A stretch of DNA of 64,000 nt, from contig OZ025658.1 of the NCBI GenBank assembly GCA_964019335.1, forward strand, positions 434,001 to 498,000. Direction: 5' to 3'. A program made the translations under genes and the position numbers. This DNA comes from Diplonema japonicum (Eukaryota; Euglenozoa; Diplonemea; Diplonemida; Diplonemidae). This document shows positions 1-10,727 of the stretch, in pieces. Within the stretch, counting starts at the first letter, position 1. Each line of letters starts with the position of its first letter. The notes beneath the pieces were generated by a model. It was not told the DNA's origin. It saw only the letters and a program-made list of their open reading frames with translations, and made no database searches.

Positions 1-631
1 GCCTGTCACTGGTATCCTGAGACATCTTATGTCTTGCCACCCCCTATTGTGATATATATTTTCTTTCGCACAAGCTCGAGATAACAATTTTTTTTTTCAC
101 TTAATTCGCACTTCTTTCTTTTTTTTTTTTTTTTGTTTTTTTTTTTTTCACAGAACCAGCGTATGCTGGTGTTTTAGGGAAGGGATGGGGGGGATGTTTC
201 ATTTTTTTTAAAAGGATTTTTTTTCTTAGTCACGGAGGCTCCTCGTCTGGAACATTAAAGGGCATTGAGAAGATCGTCAGGAACCCCCATCTTTTTTTTT
301 CCCCCCGTTGTCCTCAGTAAAGGACAGTTTCAATTCCCCTCTCCCTCCATTGGCTCTATTATATCCACATATTAGAACCTACTCATATCTCTCCCCGTGT
401 AATGGAACACAAAAAAGGAGGAGGTAAAAGTAAATACCACCTCTTATATCAAAACAATACCCCCCTTTTTTTTTTCTAACACTGTCCTTAGCTTTAAAAA
501 AAACTCCCCTCCCTGGGACACATAAAACGGGGGTGGAAATTAAAAGGGGGGGGGGATCGCCTTTTTAATGCTTCCTCCTCAAGAAGAATATTAAACCAAG
601 ACAAATAGCGCCCTGTAAAAAGTTTTTTTTT
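1..631. other. gene-free low-complexity left edge
   Basis: No credible coding region is seen. The stretch is rich in T and C homopolymers with a run of G near 546-555. It lies downstream of the first minus-strand gene and probably holds its 3' UTR and intergenic DNA. Confidence 0.6.
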
Positions 632-2031
632 TTAATTAGTGATGATCGGCCATACCGCAGCCATTGTCAGAGGCAATACTAAAGATGCTTGAGGGGACAC
701 AGGGTACTCTACTTCTTCCTGTGGTGCGGGAAATTGTGTTGGTTTAGGAGCGGGTTCGGGGGTCTGACAGGGCTCTGTCTGTTTCACTACTTGCTTGGGT
801 TTTTCCTTCACCTCTTTTTTGGAAGGTTTTTCTTTAGGTTTCTTCTCCTTCTGCTTTTCCTTCTTCAAGGAGGCCTTCACCGGTTCTGGGGGCGGTTCCT
901 GCAGGTCGTCCTCTGTGAGCATCACGTACACATTCTCGAACTGGCACTTGAAAGGGAACTTCTCGTTAAAGTCGATCTCCTTCACAATCCCTACTTCACC
1001 CTTCTTCAGCTTCGCCCCGTCTTTCCATGTCTGAGATTTTTTTTCGTCTTTTTGTTGTTCCATGGACATACCTTATTCCCCGGGAACCTGCCACCACCAA
1101 CAAACATGACTCGGTCCTTCACCGCGTAAGCTAGCGGCGGGGGCGGCTTTTCCCTACGCCGCTCCGACGTCTGCGGCCTCACAGGCATGTCATCTGTCTT
1201 CATCACGCTCACCTTCTTGTTGGGCACAGGCGCAGGCATGGCATACGTCTCTTCAAGCGTCGGCAGCTTCGATCTCAGGTACGTCTCGTACTCCACAAGC
1301 CTGTTTGTGGGCATCGTCGCAAGCCCACACGGCGCCTCTTCCTTCAGCACGGTCAGGAGGCCGTGGATGCTCTGTAACACCTCAGAAGAATAAGGAGGAG
1401 GTGCCTTGAGAGACGCTGGCAGCGGTGGCATGGGAGGTACACCAGGAGGTACATTCTGGGAACCCGTCACCGGCGTGTAAGGTAAGGTGGAGCACGCCAA
1501 GCAACAGTCCCAATTGCACAGCGGGCACGTGTAGTAGCCCTGCGGGTTGACGTCCAGCTCCTCCGTGTCGCACCGCCTGCAGAAGACGCTGCCGCACATC
1601 ACAAGCCCGCTCTGGCGGCAGACCATCTGAGAGCCCAAGGTAGGCTGGAGAGGGTGGCCTGAAGGACACTTAGGCTTAGAAGACTGATATGGGCTCATGC
1701 CCGATAGAGTAGGGCTCCTGTTATATATTGTGGGCGGGCTCCTAGAGTAGCTGGAGGGGGGTGTCATGGCGGGTGGCATAACAGGTGTCCTAGTCTGTGG
1801 GTGTTGGAGTGGTGTGAGGGTGCAACTGCTGGGTGTTGCTGCGTTGGAAGGCGGGGTAAGATCCACAGGGTTGCCCTTTGCATCGGTGATGGTGACAGAC
1901 TTCCTGCTGCCGAGCATGTCAGCTTGCCGTTGCCATGGGGTCTTCTCGCTCTCGCTTGCCTCAGGGGGCACGAACGGTTGTGCGTTTGCGTTCAGTTTAT
2001 CTGAAGAAGCCAGTGGTGGCGATCTTGGCAT
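632..2031 (-). CDS. zinc-finger protein with SH3-like segment and basic tail, one 41-nt intron
   Basis: Two overlapping reading frames join into one 452-residue protein by removing a GT-AG intron at 1071-1031 (donor GTATGT, acceptor CTCAG). The splice restores a compact segment running from KDRVMFVGGG through KKGEVGIVKEIDF to VYVMLTEDDLQ, which resembles a small SH3-like or CAP-Gly-like barrel. Residues 1-110 are Pro/Ser/Thr rich. Around 120-180 is a Cys/His cluster (CPSGHPL, CRQSG, CGSVFCRRC, CPLCNWDCCLAC) that should bind zinc, similar to treble-clef or DC1-like fingers. The C-terminus is Lys/Glu/Pro rich and probably disordered. The function is unknown. Start is the first ATG at 2031. It is the last gene of the minus-strand array inside the window. 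The splice is my inference from frame continuity. Confidence 0.7.
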
Positions 2032-2374
2032 CTAAGCCCCTGTGGTAGGTGATGGTTAACAGCAGTGATATCAAAGATAACCAGACATAAGGATTACTGA
2101 ACTACTGATATTATGGTATGAAACCGAAATGTCATGGAAATGACATTGAAGCTTTTGGGCCATTTCTTTTCTTTTCTTTTTTCTTTTGCGAGTTGTTACT
2201 TCAAACGCATGGGGCAGGTGACACCTGTCCGTTGGCCTTCCGAAAGCTCAAACAACGATAGCATAGGCAGCACCCCCTTCTACAAAGATGGAGTGCCTCA
2301 AATTGGTTTCTTTCTGTTCTTCTTTTTTTTTAAACTTGAATTGCTTTTGTTTGTTTTTTTTTTTTTTTTATTTC
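2032..2374. other. intergenic, nothing recognised
   Basis: Lies between the zinc-finger gene and the MITE-like element. T-rich stretches occur at 2165-2195 and 2318-2370. No coding or RNA gene is recognised. Confidence 0.5.
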
Positions 2375-3045
2375 ACTCTTCAGAAATTACTTCACGCACT
2401 GGGGGGCCCATTACTTCACGCTAAATCTCATTACTTCACGGTGAAATAATGGCCTGTTTTCCGTGAAGTAATAGGGGGTTTCCGTTAAATAATATGCCTC
2501 GGTAGGCCAATTTTTGCCTCGGTTCGGTTCCCAGTGGGGCTACTTTTTCCTCTCAGTTTGCTATTTCCCCCCAGGTTCAGCTCAATTGGCCAACTTTTGC
2601 CTCGGCTCAGTTCCAAGTTGGACTACTTTTTCCTCCCAATTTGCCCACTTTTGGCTAGGCCTTGTTCCCAGTTTCTGGGGGTAACTCTTCTGTGGGTAAG
2701 GGTAACTTAGTCAGCTTACCCAAGCTCCCCAAAAGACTTCAAAATACCGAAGCAGCAGAAAAAAAGGAGCCAGCGGCCACACCAGGTATGGGAAGGCCTG
2801 ATTAGAGATGGTGACAGTGGCAATGCCAGCAACAGCGGCAGCTCTTAGTCAACAAAAGGAGGGAAAACAACTTGTATTGTAACCTTTGTAACCCCTCTCT
2901 TGTTGTACCCCTTGTCACCCCGTTGTGCCCCTCGTGGTGAAGTAATTTCTGAGTGTCGTGAAATAAAACCACTTACCTACCACCAAGTAATGCTTTACCG
3001 ACCTCGAGGTAACGGTAAAGTCATTACTTGTTGGCAGTAAATAGC
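2375..3045. repeat. MITE-like element, copy 1
   Basis: A non-coding element of about 0.67 kb that recurs almost unchanged, in inverted orientation, at 42020-42738. A 15-nt inverted repeat, CAGAAATTACTTCAC, lies at 2381-2395 and as its complement at 2937-2951. The left part holds several further ATTACTTCAC motifs as subterminal repeats. The right 100 nt can fold on itself (TACCGACCTCGAGGTAACGGTA at 2996-3016). No transposase is encoded, so it would be a non-autonomous DNA element. Both copies share sequence just outside the 15-nt repeats, so the exact ends are uncertain. Confidence 0.75.
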
Positions 3046-3460
3046 TATTTTTTTTTTTTTTCCCCGTACAAATCATACAAACCTAAAAAATTGAGGTTGC
3101 TTTTTAGGGTTTTAGGATCGGCCAGAAAAAAAAGAAGAAAAAAAAACTCCGAGTTTTTATTTTTTTTTTTCTAGGATTATTTTAGGATTTTGTACTCCAG
3201 GACTCAATCAAAAAAAGGTGTTGGGCGGAAAAGAGTTTATAAAAAACGAGTGGATGAGTCCTCAGATAAGGCAGTAGCAAGCCTGGCGAACCCAACAGAC
3301 ATCCATCCCTCAGTGGTGGACGTGATGATGGTGGGCTCGAGTACCAAGAACAAGATACCAACCCTAGAAAGTCCGAAAACGATCCTTAAAAAAATCCTTT
3401 AACAAAAAGAAGATTAGGTTGCAAGGTATGTTTACACGAATTCTTTTTGGAGAAAGAAGG

Positions 3461-3494
<34 letters not shown>

Positions 3495-3734
3495 AAAGAA
3501 TTTGCGTTGTCGGGAACCGTGCTGCAAAATTTTTATTTTTTTTTTTTTAGAGTGAAATTCCGTAAAGTTTCAGTGTGCATGGGGGTGCTCACTGTTCAAG
3601 TGAAATACATGTGCGCGACTGCGCACGAATCATGGAGCATGCAGACACCGGTGCGTAGCACCACCATGACTAGTGCACTTCAATGGTAATCGACTATTGA
3701 AAAAAAGAGAGAAAAAAAAGAAGAAGACTCATTC
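3046..3734. other. intergenic with homopolymer tracts
   Basis: Contains T runs near 3049-3062 and 3156-3170 and a long A run at about 3460-3493. Short open frames here are low complexity and not credible as genes. Confidence 0.5.
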
Positions 3735-5222
3735 CTATTTCTTATCCCACACGTCCTCTCCCATCCACCCGTCGTACGGAACACCCTCTCGATGATACTT
3801 AGAGCAGAAGTACAGCTTCATTTGCGCCGCCTTCTGCGCAGGGTTGTCCTGTTGAAGTAGATTGTAGAAAGAAAAAAAAGGGGGGGGGGAAGAATAGGAG
3901 AAAAAAAATACAAATACAAAAACAAGAAAAACACACACCTCCTTTCCTGCCCCGAGTTTGTACCTGAATTTCTTCATGGCGTGCTCAAAGTTGCGGTCGC
4001 GATACAAGCGAATGCCGAGTTCGAACTCATCCTTCGTCTCCCCTTTGAAGATCCTGTCGTCGATGGGGTCTGTGCTGAAGACGTCGACCAGATCGTGAAC
4101 CTCCCTGCTGCCCTTGACGCGTACCCCGCCCAGAGATCTGTGCGCGTACTTCTCGATACGGATACGCTTCGCGCATGTAAGAGAGATGAGGATCCTGCAC
4201 CCGTAGTACTTGGTCAGCAGCTCAAAGCGCGACGCAAGGTTCACGACATTCGAGATCAACGTTGTGTCCAGCCTCCCACTGTCGCCCAGTGTCCCCACAC
4301 ACACTACCCCCGAGTGGATCCCTATGCCCATCGTTGCTTTGTGGTCCCCTGTTTCGTTGAGCACGTCTGTAGCCGCTTGGATCTCTATCGCAGTGCTCAG
4401 TGCTAACGTGGGCACTCTGTTCAGGATCATGAAGCCGTCGCCTAAGTACTTATCTATAAGCCCTTTCTTGCTGCGGACGATGGGGGTCATGATGGAGGTA
4501 AAGTTCATCAGCCACTCAAAGGTTTCGTCCGCAGTGAGCTTGCTTGCGATCGCGGTGAAGTCCCGCAGCCCGCTGAACATGACCGCCGTGTTGAGGAGCG
4601 TTCTGTCACCGTTCTTAACGTCCATCATCTTCGTGTGCCCCAGCAACACGAGCAGTTCTGTCGGCACAAACTTCGCTATACTGATCTCCCTGTTAGCGGT
4701 GTGTGTTATCTTTTTTTTGTGCATACACGTTAGCGCACTGTTGGTCCTTCATGAGACGCCTGTATTCCACATCAGTCCCGACAACAAGCAACCACGCCAG
4801 CAGACTAGTAAGAGCTACGGTTGTAAATGTTGCTAAGAGCAATGCCAAGCTTGCTTGGTTGCTGCTGTGAAGGCAAATCTGCATAATATGCTGTGTTGTC
4901 CGCTGCATACCAGTACGACAGCAGTGATGATGAAGAGCAAAACGGGGAGCAGACTGACCGCCATCTTTGTGCTCAGTGCGATATCGTGTCGCATGAACCA
5001 CGACGAGAAAAAGCCTAGAAAGACCACCTCCCGAGACCCCGTGTGGTTTTCGTGTTGCTCCATTTTCGTACGATGCTGGGTGTAGTCAGGCTGCACAGAC
5101 GCTATGGTGTCGCGGTGTGCATCACGCAAAGGAGGCCCGCGCGTCCTGAGGGGGCTGGGTGCCGGACATCGCCTGGGGCTCCAGTTCCCCAGCTGCTCGA
5201 CGTCACTCGTGACAATGTCCAT
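3735..5222 (-). CDS. membrane protein with class III nucleotidyl cyclase-like domain, three introns
   Basis: Joining frames across three GT-AG introns (4910-4879, 32 nt; 4738-4690, 49 nt; 3938-3849, 90 nt, in frame) gives a 438-residue protein. Two hydrophobic helices lie at about 86-108 and 113-135, the second completed only by splicing. Residues 185-340 match the adenylyl/guanylyl cyclase homology domain: VMFSGLRDFT, KYLGDGFM, GIGIHSGVV and VVNLASRFE. The second metal-binding Asp (GDG, about residue 235) and the Asn/Arg transition-state pair (NLASR) are present. The first metal Asp, usually in an FSDIRGFT-like motif, is Gly191, so activity is doubtful. The C-terminal 75 residues are helical. 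The N-terminal 65 residues are polar; an upstream exon cannot be excluded. Confidence 0.8.
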
Positions 5223-5609
5223 CAGCCGCAGGCATCTGTCTGAAGGAGTGTAAAACAGCAGAGCAAATATAGCACTAGAAAAGGATCAGAAAATACAGCA
5301 CTGCAGATAACCCTCTGCACTCCCACGTACTTCTTACGGGTTTCAGCGAAGTGTCCTAACTAGTAGAGCCGTATCAACTTTGCTGATGGCCATTGCGTCT
5401 AGTTCAAGGCGGACACTCGCATCACACGACCCAGAAGACAACGAAGGCAATGCAGTGGTTCTCATACAGTGCCGTAGTTCGGTCTCAAGGACTAGATCCC
5501 CCGAAGGGGCTCTGCACGCACTTTCTTTTTACACGGCACTCTATTGCTTACAACACGGACTACTAAGGCACGCACGCACGATTTTTTTTTTTTTTTTTTT
5601 TTTTTTTGT
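5223..5609 (-). other. 3' UTR and intergenic DNA downstream of the GILT-like gene
   Basis: Directly after the GILT-like stop codon the transcript-sense strand reads AC followed by 26 A (5607-5582). At about 5497-5509 it carries a perfect CCCC-UUCG-GGGG hairpin. This is where a SECIS element would be expected. The only AUGA near the middle (about 5462-5465) does not form a convincing SECIS helix by eye. Confidence 0.5.
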
Positions 5610-6299
5610 TTAAGCACGTGGGCAGCCTGCGGGCTTGGCGCCCGTGTACTCTTTGCACACAGTCTTGAGAAGGTCGTTTGTGTTCTGGAGGTACTTGCCG
5701 TTCACGGTGATGTAGGGAACACCAGGGTGGCCGCCGGGGATATCAGCGGTGGTCCTGGCAGCCTGGATCGTGAGTGCCTTGGCACCAGAGGATTTGGTGC
5801 AGGCAGTGATGGCAGATCCAGAGAGACCAAAGGCGGCAGCACAGGAGTTGAGGTAAAGATTATCAGCACCGTGCTGACCCTCCCAGCAGTGGACGAAGGG
5901 CATGTACTGCTTGGCACCCGTGGTGGATTGGTTCTTTGCGCAGCTCTCGGCGATGTTCCCAAAGCACTCGTGGTCGCCGTGCTGGCAAACCATGGTGCCT
6001 GCGAAACAGTCGCTGACGGGGTTCTGCCCGCACTTTGAGTCCCAGCACTGCCTCACCGTCACGTCGTAGTGCCCAGGCGATCCACCACACTCCTTCGTTG
6101 TGAAGAAGGCATTGCCCCAAGGCACGTACTCGAACTCCATCGCACTCCAGATGCCCTCCGCAGAGAGCGTCTGGTTAATAGGCCCCATGATGGCCTGCTT
6201 GCACCCGGGTCAAAGGGACTCACCGTAGAACATCACCTGCACCTTCTCCTGTGCACTCACCATGGAGAAGGCCATGGCAGCCATAATCACTGCGCGTTG

Positions 6300-6302
<3 letters not shown>
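5610..6302 (-). CDS. GILT-family lysosomal thiol reductase, probable selenoprotein (UPGC)
   Basis: One continuous 231-codon frame interrupted only by TGA at 6212-6210 (codon 31). The protein starts with a signal peptide (MQRAVIMAAMAFSMVSA), then FYGESL-TGA-PGCKQ, which aligns with the family's YEALCPGCR active site so that TGA falls on the first catalytic Cys. Downstream are the GILT signature VCQHGDHEC, several paired Cys, and the C-terminal VPYITVNGKY. The total of 230 residues is typical. GILT enzymes reduce disulfides in acidic endosomes and lysosomes. TGA is read as stop in neighbouring genes, so selenocysteine is the best explanation. A 29-nt GT-AG segment covers the TGA, but removing it would shift the frame and delete the active site. 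The ATG follows 30 A, and 26 A follow the stop, so a retroposed or broken copy is an alternative. Confidence 0.85.

Positions 6303-6332
<30 letters not shown>
6303..6332 (-). promoter_or_regulatory. oligo(A) 5' leader of the GILT-like gene
   Basis: Thirty consecutive T on the plus strand read as A30 directly before the ATG at 6302. The nearest upstream AG that could accept a spliced leader is about 12 nt further upstream (sense CCGCCAG), so the mature 5' UTR would be almost pure A. Confidence 0.45.
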
Positions 6333-6333
<1 letters not shown>

Positions 6334-6497
6334 TTATGCCTGGCGGTATTAAGCAGGGTTGCCAAAAGGGTACAGGTTTTTTCTTCTTCTGAACGAACAA
6401 AGAAGAACAAATCATTGACTGGCACGCACAAGGACTTTGAAGATTTCTTGGTTCTCCCCTTTACTTTTCGTTCGATGCGCATGGCAAGGCGGCTGTG

Positions 6498-8591
6498 CTA
6501 GCTGCCGTGCTGCCTGCTATATGAAACAGAAGGAACAGCAATACTTTGTGTGAAGCCGAACTTTTTGTAGTTGCTACGAAGAGAGCTGACGGGAGATCCC
6601 GCTGAAGGGGTACGGGTAGAAGGGTACTCCAGGACTACTGGTGTGGGGACAATTGTCGGGTGTGGGGGAGAGGACGACAAGGAAGTCGTACGTGAGGTGT
6701 GCAAGGTGCGGGGTGTGTGTGGAGTACGCGGTGTTCTCGGAGTGCCCTTGCTCTCTCTGCTCAAGGGCGACGCGCTATGGAGCGAGAGGTCCTCGTGCTC
6801 GTGTGCCGCCTTCGGGAGGTGGAAAGGCAGTATCTCCGTCGCCATGTCAGTATCCACCCGCAAATCCAGTACTTTCTCACTGTCAAAACACGACCTCACA
6901 CGTGGGCTCCTGCTCTGATCTCTCTTTTTTGCACTTGGCTGAGAGGGAGCCTTCCGTTCCTCATCCTTCTTCACATGCAGCGCGTATCCCGCTTCCATGT
7001 TTCTCTTCCTGGCCTCCTCCTCTCTCTTTTGTCTTGCCAGCGCCATCATGTCTCTCTTGTAAAGTTCATCAGAAGTGATGTACTCTTTGAAGATTTCGAG
7101 CATCTCTCTGTCCCTGCTGAGGATCTTCTCGGTGTTGGTGTTGAACACTCTCCTGAGTGACTCAGGTGTCTGGTGTTTTCTGCTCTTCTTGGCAAGAAGC
7201 TCCCTGACAGGGTCTTCCATGGTCTCCGTGAATCTGTACCTATGTGTCCACACCGTCTTGAGTGTGTTGTACAGAGTGTAGTGCAGCTCGTGCGTTTGGG
7301 AAAGCAGCGCGTCCACGTCGTCCTCGAGTCCGTCCCGTTCCTTCTGAAGCACGCCTTTGGCCTCGCTAAGAAGTTGTTTGTCGTTGTGCGCCATTTTTAG
7401 AGAAGTCTTCAGGCTACTCACAATAGGCGGTGGCGGGTCGGGGATCACGCACATGCATCCTTCACTCACGTTGGTTTCTATTTTAGCCGTTTCATGCTTT
7501 GTGATAAGTTCCTTTGACAGGCTCCGTTCACGTTCCATGAGCCCTTTCAACGCCTGGTTCACCTTGCGCCCCATGTCCGCCACGGACAGTTTGTGTTTCC
7601 GCTGCGTCTCTGTGATGGACTTGTATGCATCTTTCCGCGGTTGTCTCGACGAGTTAGGCTTGTCGATGAGCGTCCATAGTGTCTTTATGCACTGCTCCTG
7701 ACGGTTGGATGTCTGGAGTACCCACTCTCGTAACTCCTCCTTCAGTGTCATGAGTCCTTCTTTGAAGTAGCTCTTCTCAAGCAGTTGCTTGATGTACTTG
7801 TCGTTTGTGGTTTCCATTTTGGCGGTGGGCCCGAATTCGAGAATGAACCTCTCCTTCACCTCATCGAAGAGGGTAGCCGAGTGGTTGGTTCGCTCCCCCT
7901 GTTGTCTGTTTTCTTTCATCTGGTAGTGCCGCACGCTGTCTGTGAGAGCCGCACAGTGCGCCTCGAGGCTGTGAAGATAATCCTGCTGCTGCATGTATTG
8001 TTTTTCGAACGTTTGGAACTTTGCTTCCCTCTTTTGCTTGCTGTCTTTTAGACGGAGCTGAAGCTTGAGGCTTCGCTTCACGAGTTTTTGCACTTCTTCA
8101 GATTGCTGTTTTGAGCGCTCGCTTTGCGCTCCCTGCTGGCGCAGAAGATCGTCCTTTAGTTGCATCACGTGGCTGTTGATTACAGTGCTGATGTCGTGCC
8201 TCTCGGGGGCGTAGAAAGCTTCGTCTTCCAGCTCCGCGAGCTCTGACCTGCCCAGCATGATAGCGGCATCTTTCTCCTCCAACTGTCGCTCCAGCGTTTT
8301 GAGACGAGTTTCCAGGTTTCGGATTTTGGCATCTTTGGCGCCCAGTGCCGTGAGGTGGGTAGTGGTGTAGAGTGAAAGCTGCTTGTCGTCTGCACCGTAG
8401 CGCTGCAGGGCGTTTTTCAAGGCGTGTACCTCACGCATCCTGACCCGCAACCTGTTATTTAGTTCGGCGATCATGACTGTGGAGTCTCCTTGCCTCGAGG
8501 GGAGCACAAGGCTTCTGTCAATGTCAGCAAAGCCTTCAGCCGCATCCCAGTCCATCCCAAAGTCGCCCAGGCTGCTCAGGTGGTCATCCAT
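6498..8591 (-). CDS. coiled-coil protein, 697 aa
   Basis: Single-exon frame starting MDDHLSSLGDFGMDW. Long heptad-rich segments cover about 40-230 and 280-420 (for example KIRNLETRLKTLERQLEEKD). A charged, KR-rich region lies around 520-580. The last 110 residues are Ser/Thr/Pro rich with TPRTPRTPHTPRT-like repeats, likely phosphorylated and disordered. No catalytic motif is seen. The architecture suits a cytoskeletal, basal-body or flagellar component, but that is inference. The next gene upstream in the same array is 83 nt away and encodes a SHIPPO-repeat protein. Confidence 0.75.
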   Translation of the reverse strand: MDDHLSSLGDFGMDWDAAEGFADIDRSLVLPSRQGDSTVMIAELNNRLRVRMREVHALKNALQRYGADDKQLSLYTTTHLTALGAKDAKIRNLETRLKTLERQLEEKDAAIMLGRSELAELEDEAFYAPERHDISTVINSHVMQLKDDLLRQQGAQSERSKQQSEEVQKLVKRSLKLQLRLKDSKQKREAKFQTFEKQYMQQQDYLHSLEAHCAALTDSVRHYQMKENRQQGERTNHSATLFDEVKERFILEFGPTAKMETTNDKYIKQLLEKSYFKEGLMTLKEELREWVLQTSNRQEQCIKTLWTLIDKPNSSRQPRKDAYKSITETQRKHKLSVADMGRKVNQALKGLMERERSLSKELITKHETAKIETNVSEGCMCVIPDPPPPIVSSLKTSLKMAHNDKQLLSEAKGVLQKERDGLEDDVDALLSQTHELHYTLYNTLKTVWTHRYRFTETMEDPVRELLAKKSRKHQTPESLRRVFNTNTEKILSRDREMLEIFKEYITSDELYKRDMMALARQKREEEARKRNMEAGYALHVKKDEERKAPSQPSAKKRDQSRSPRVRSCFDSEKVLDLRVDTDMATEILPFHLPKAAHEHEDLSLHSASPLSRESKGTPRTPRTPHTPRTLHTSRTTSLSSSPPHPTIVPTPVVLEYPSTRTPSAGSPVSSLRSNYKKFGFTQSIAVPSVSYSRQHGS

Positions 8592-8674
8592 GTCATCTGT
8601 ATGTCGAATGGCAAAGTGGTGACAATAAAAAAACAGAAGGTTGCTCTTGGAAAAGAACTAAAGACATATGCACA

Positions 8675-10727
8675 CTAACTAGCCTTTGCCGGAGAGCCTG
8701 TCCGTCTCGGAGGCCGCTCTGTCGTGACCATTGAGTACCCTGCGGACAACCCCCCTAGGGACACGCCTGGTTTGTGTGTTTCAACAGATGAGTGGTTGGG
8801 TTTGAAGGCTCCCGGGCCTGGCGAGCTTTCAATGTTGCGGTGCTTGTCGTTAGAATCCATGCCGCGCTTCTGACCGGCAGCTTCCACCTGTGTCACCGGA
8901 CCCACACCACAACGCGAGGCAGAACCGAAGCCATATCCGGGCGAAGCTCTTTTAATTGTCCTGTCGTCAGGGTGGTAAGACCGTGAGTCGACTGTGTGTT
9001 TGGCCTTCGGCCGGCTGCCCATGGTGATGGCAGGTGCCGTGTGGTGCCTGCTCTCAATGCTGTTTGTGTAACTTGTGACCGTTCCATCAGCTTCAAACAT
9101 GCGGGTCACCGTGCCCTCAGGGAGGTACTTTGGCCCCGGACCGTACTTCCCTTTGTTCATGGAAGCATGCTCTTTGGATATGAATCTCGCTTCTGCGGGC
9201 GACGTGTACGGCTTGTCAATGCTGCCCAGCTTTCCTTTCGTGTCAGCATCGTAGTCCTCGAACTCCCTGTCCGTAGTGCCGAAGGTGAAGCCTATACTGT
9301 TGCTGCCCCCGATGGTCCCGGGGAGGGCGTACTTCGGCCCTGGGCTGTAGCACCCTAGGTTCTCCTTCGCTAGTTCTTTAGATATGAACCTCGATCGGTC
9401 GGGTGCCGGACAGATTCTCTTCATCAGCATTTTATCCCGCTTAGCCATGGAATAAGCGGGGCCCCTAGGCAGGTTTGGTGCGTCGTACACAGCAGGACCG
9501 GGCGAAGCAGTCCCCGAGAACATTCCAATACCTGCCCCGATGTACCTGTTGTTCGTGAACCGCGACTTCCACTGTGATGTCTCAGGGTCCGGATCAGCAA
9601 AGGAATACGATGGTGCTGCCACTTGCACAGCCCACATCTCGGGGCTGTAGTTTGGTCCAGGAGACTCCCTGCCCTTCGCTACCGAAAGCGAAGACGATAC
9701 GAAAAGCTTGCTTGTATCGCTCTGCACACCAAAGCTGTACGAGGGCGCTTTGGTGCGGACCTGTTCCACGTTGGGGTCGTATACTCCAGGGCCAGGGCTG
9801 TCCTTCACGAGCTTGGAAGGGCTTGGCTTTCGCACTACTTCAGCTTCGAAGTTATTCGCAGCAAAGCGGTACTGGGGGGACTTTTTGCACTTGCTCGTCA
9901 TCTCAGCACTGCATCCGTAAAGCGTATGCTTGGTAAGAGCAGGCTGGGGGCCAGGGCCGTGGGTGCCGAAACCTGAAGTTTTGGCGTGACCACTGGATAT
10001 GTATACTTTCTCGTTAAATCGTGGCTTAGAGCTATCGGAGGCACCGAAGGAGTAGGCAGGGCCGGTCTGCGTGCCTTCGCCCATTGATTGGTACGCTGCA
10101 GGGCCTACGCCGTTCTCGGCTGAAACGTTGCCCGTCTTAGCATGAGATGCTGAGAGGTATTGCTTGTTGGCAAAGCGGTCCGCCATTCCTATTTTGCACA
10201 CGGGGCTGCTCGAACGTGTCAGCTGTGAGCCAAGTGTGCTTGTTATTTCGTATTTCGGTCCTGGTGTGTTCCGCATGTTCTTATCCTTCAACCGTGGGGC
10301 CTTTGAAAAGGTAGATGACTTGGTCTTGTCGAAGCATGATGCCGCCTGGTAAATAGGACCAGGCGACGAGGAGGATCCGGCAGGGAAACCCCGCCCCACA
10401 TATCGCTCTGTGGTGTTGTGTTTGTTTTGCTTTGCTACATACTTTGCAGGCCTAGCTTCGAACCCATTGTGATGCCTTTTCTCTTCTTCTGCGGCATTTT
10501 CGTCGTGTAGTTAGGGATCCCAATGTTCCCTTGGTTGTCCGAGGCAAGACAGTCTGTGAGTGTATGTATGCAATTGCACACCGTACTATACCTTTTGCGT
10601 CTTGGGTCTTCTTCGTTGCATTGTTGTTCTGCAGAGCCTTCCCTCTACCGAGAGGTGCTACATTTTCCAGAAGCTTGTCTAGGTCCAAGGTGTTCAGATC
10701 TTTCACATTAGGTACTGCTGCTGTCAT
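8675..10727 (-). CDS. SHIPPO/STPGR repeat protein (ODF3-like), two short introns
   Basis: Three exons (10727-10592, 10553-10443, 10407-8675) joined over introns of 38 nt (10591-10554, GTATAG...CACAG) and 35 nt (10442-10408, GTATGT...CACAG) give 659 residues. All phases match. The body contains about ten Pro-Gly-Pro repeats of the type SPGPxY or GPGPKY spaced 40-60 residues apart (SPGPIY, TPGPKY, SPGPGVY, SPGPNY, SPGPAVY, SPGPKY, GPGPKY, SPGPGAF). Such proteins bind axonemal or other stable microtubules and are widespread in flagellates. The first 46 residues come from exon 1, and a Lys-rich stretch lies near exon 2. It sits next to alpha-tubulin, which may be coincidence. Confidence 0.88.

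Noticed and set aside
3190-3689. Short plus-strand frames between the MITE and the cyclase-like gene
   Set aside because: They are low in complexity (poly-K, poly-F), lack homology by eye, and oppose the direction of the array.
5340-5580. SECIS element in the 3' region of the GILT-like gene
   Set aside because: AUGA near 5462 and later GA-containing sites were tried, but no helix of about 12 pairs with an AA or CC apical loop could be drawn. Not claimed, though not excluded.
6184-6215. 29-nt GT-AG intron that would remove the in-frame TGA of the GILT-like gene
   Set aside because: Removal shifts the frame relative to the downstream GILT domain and deletes the PGC of the active site.
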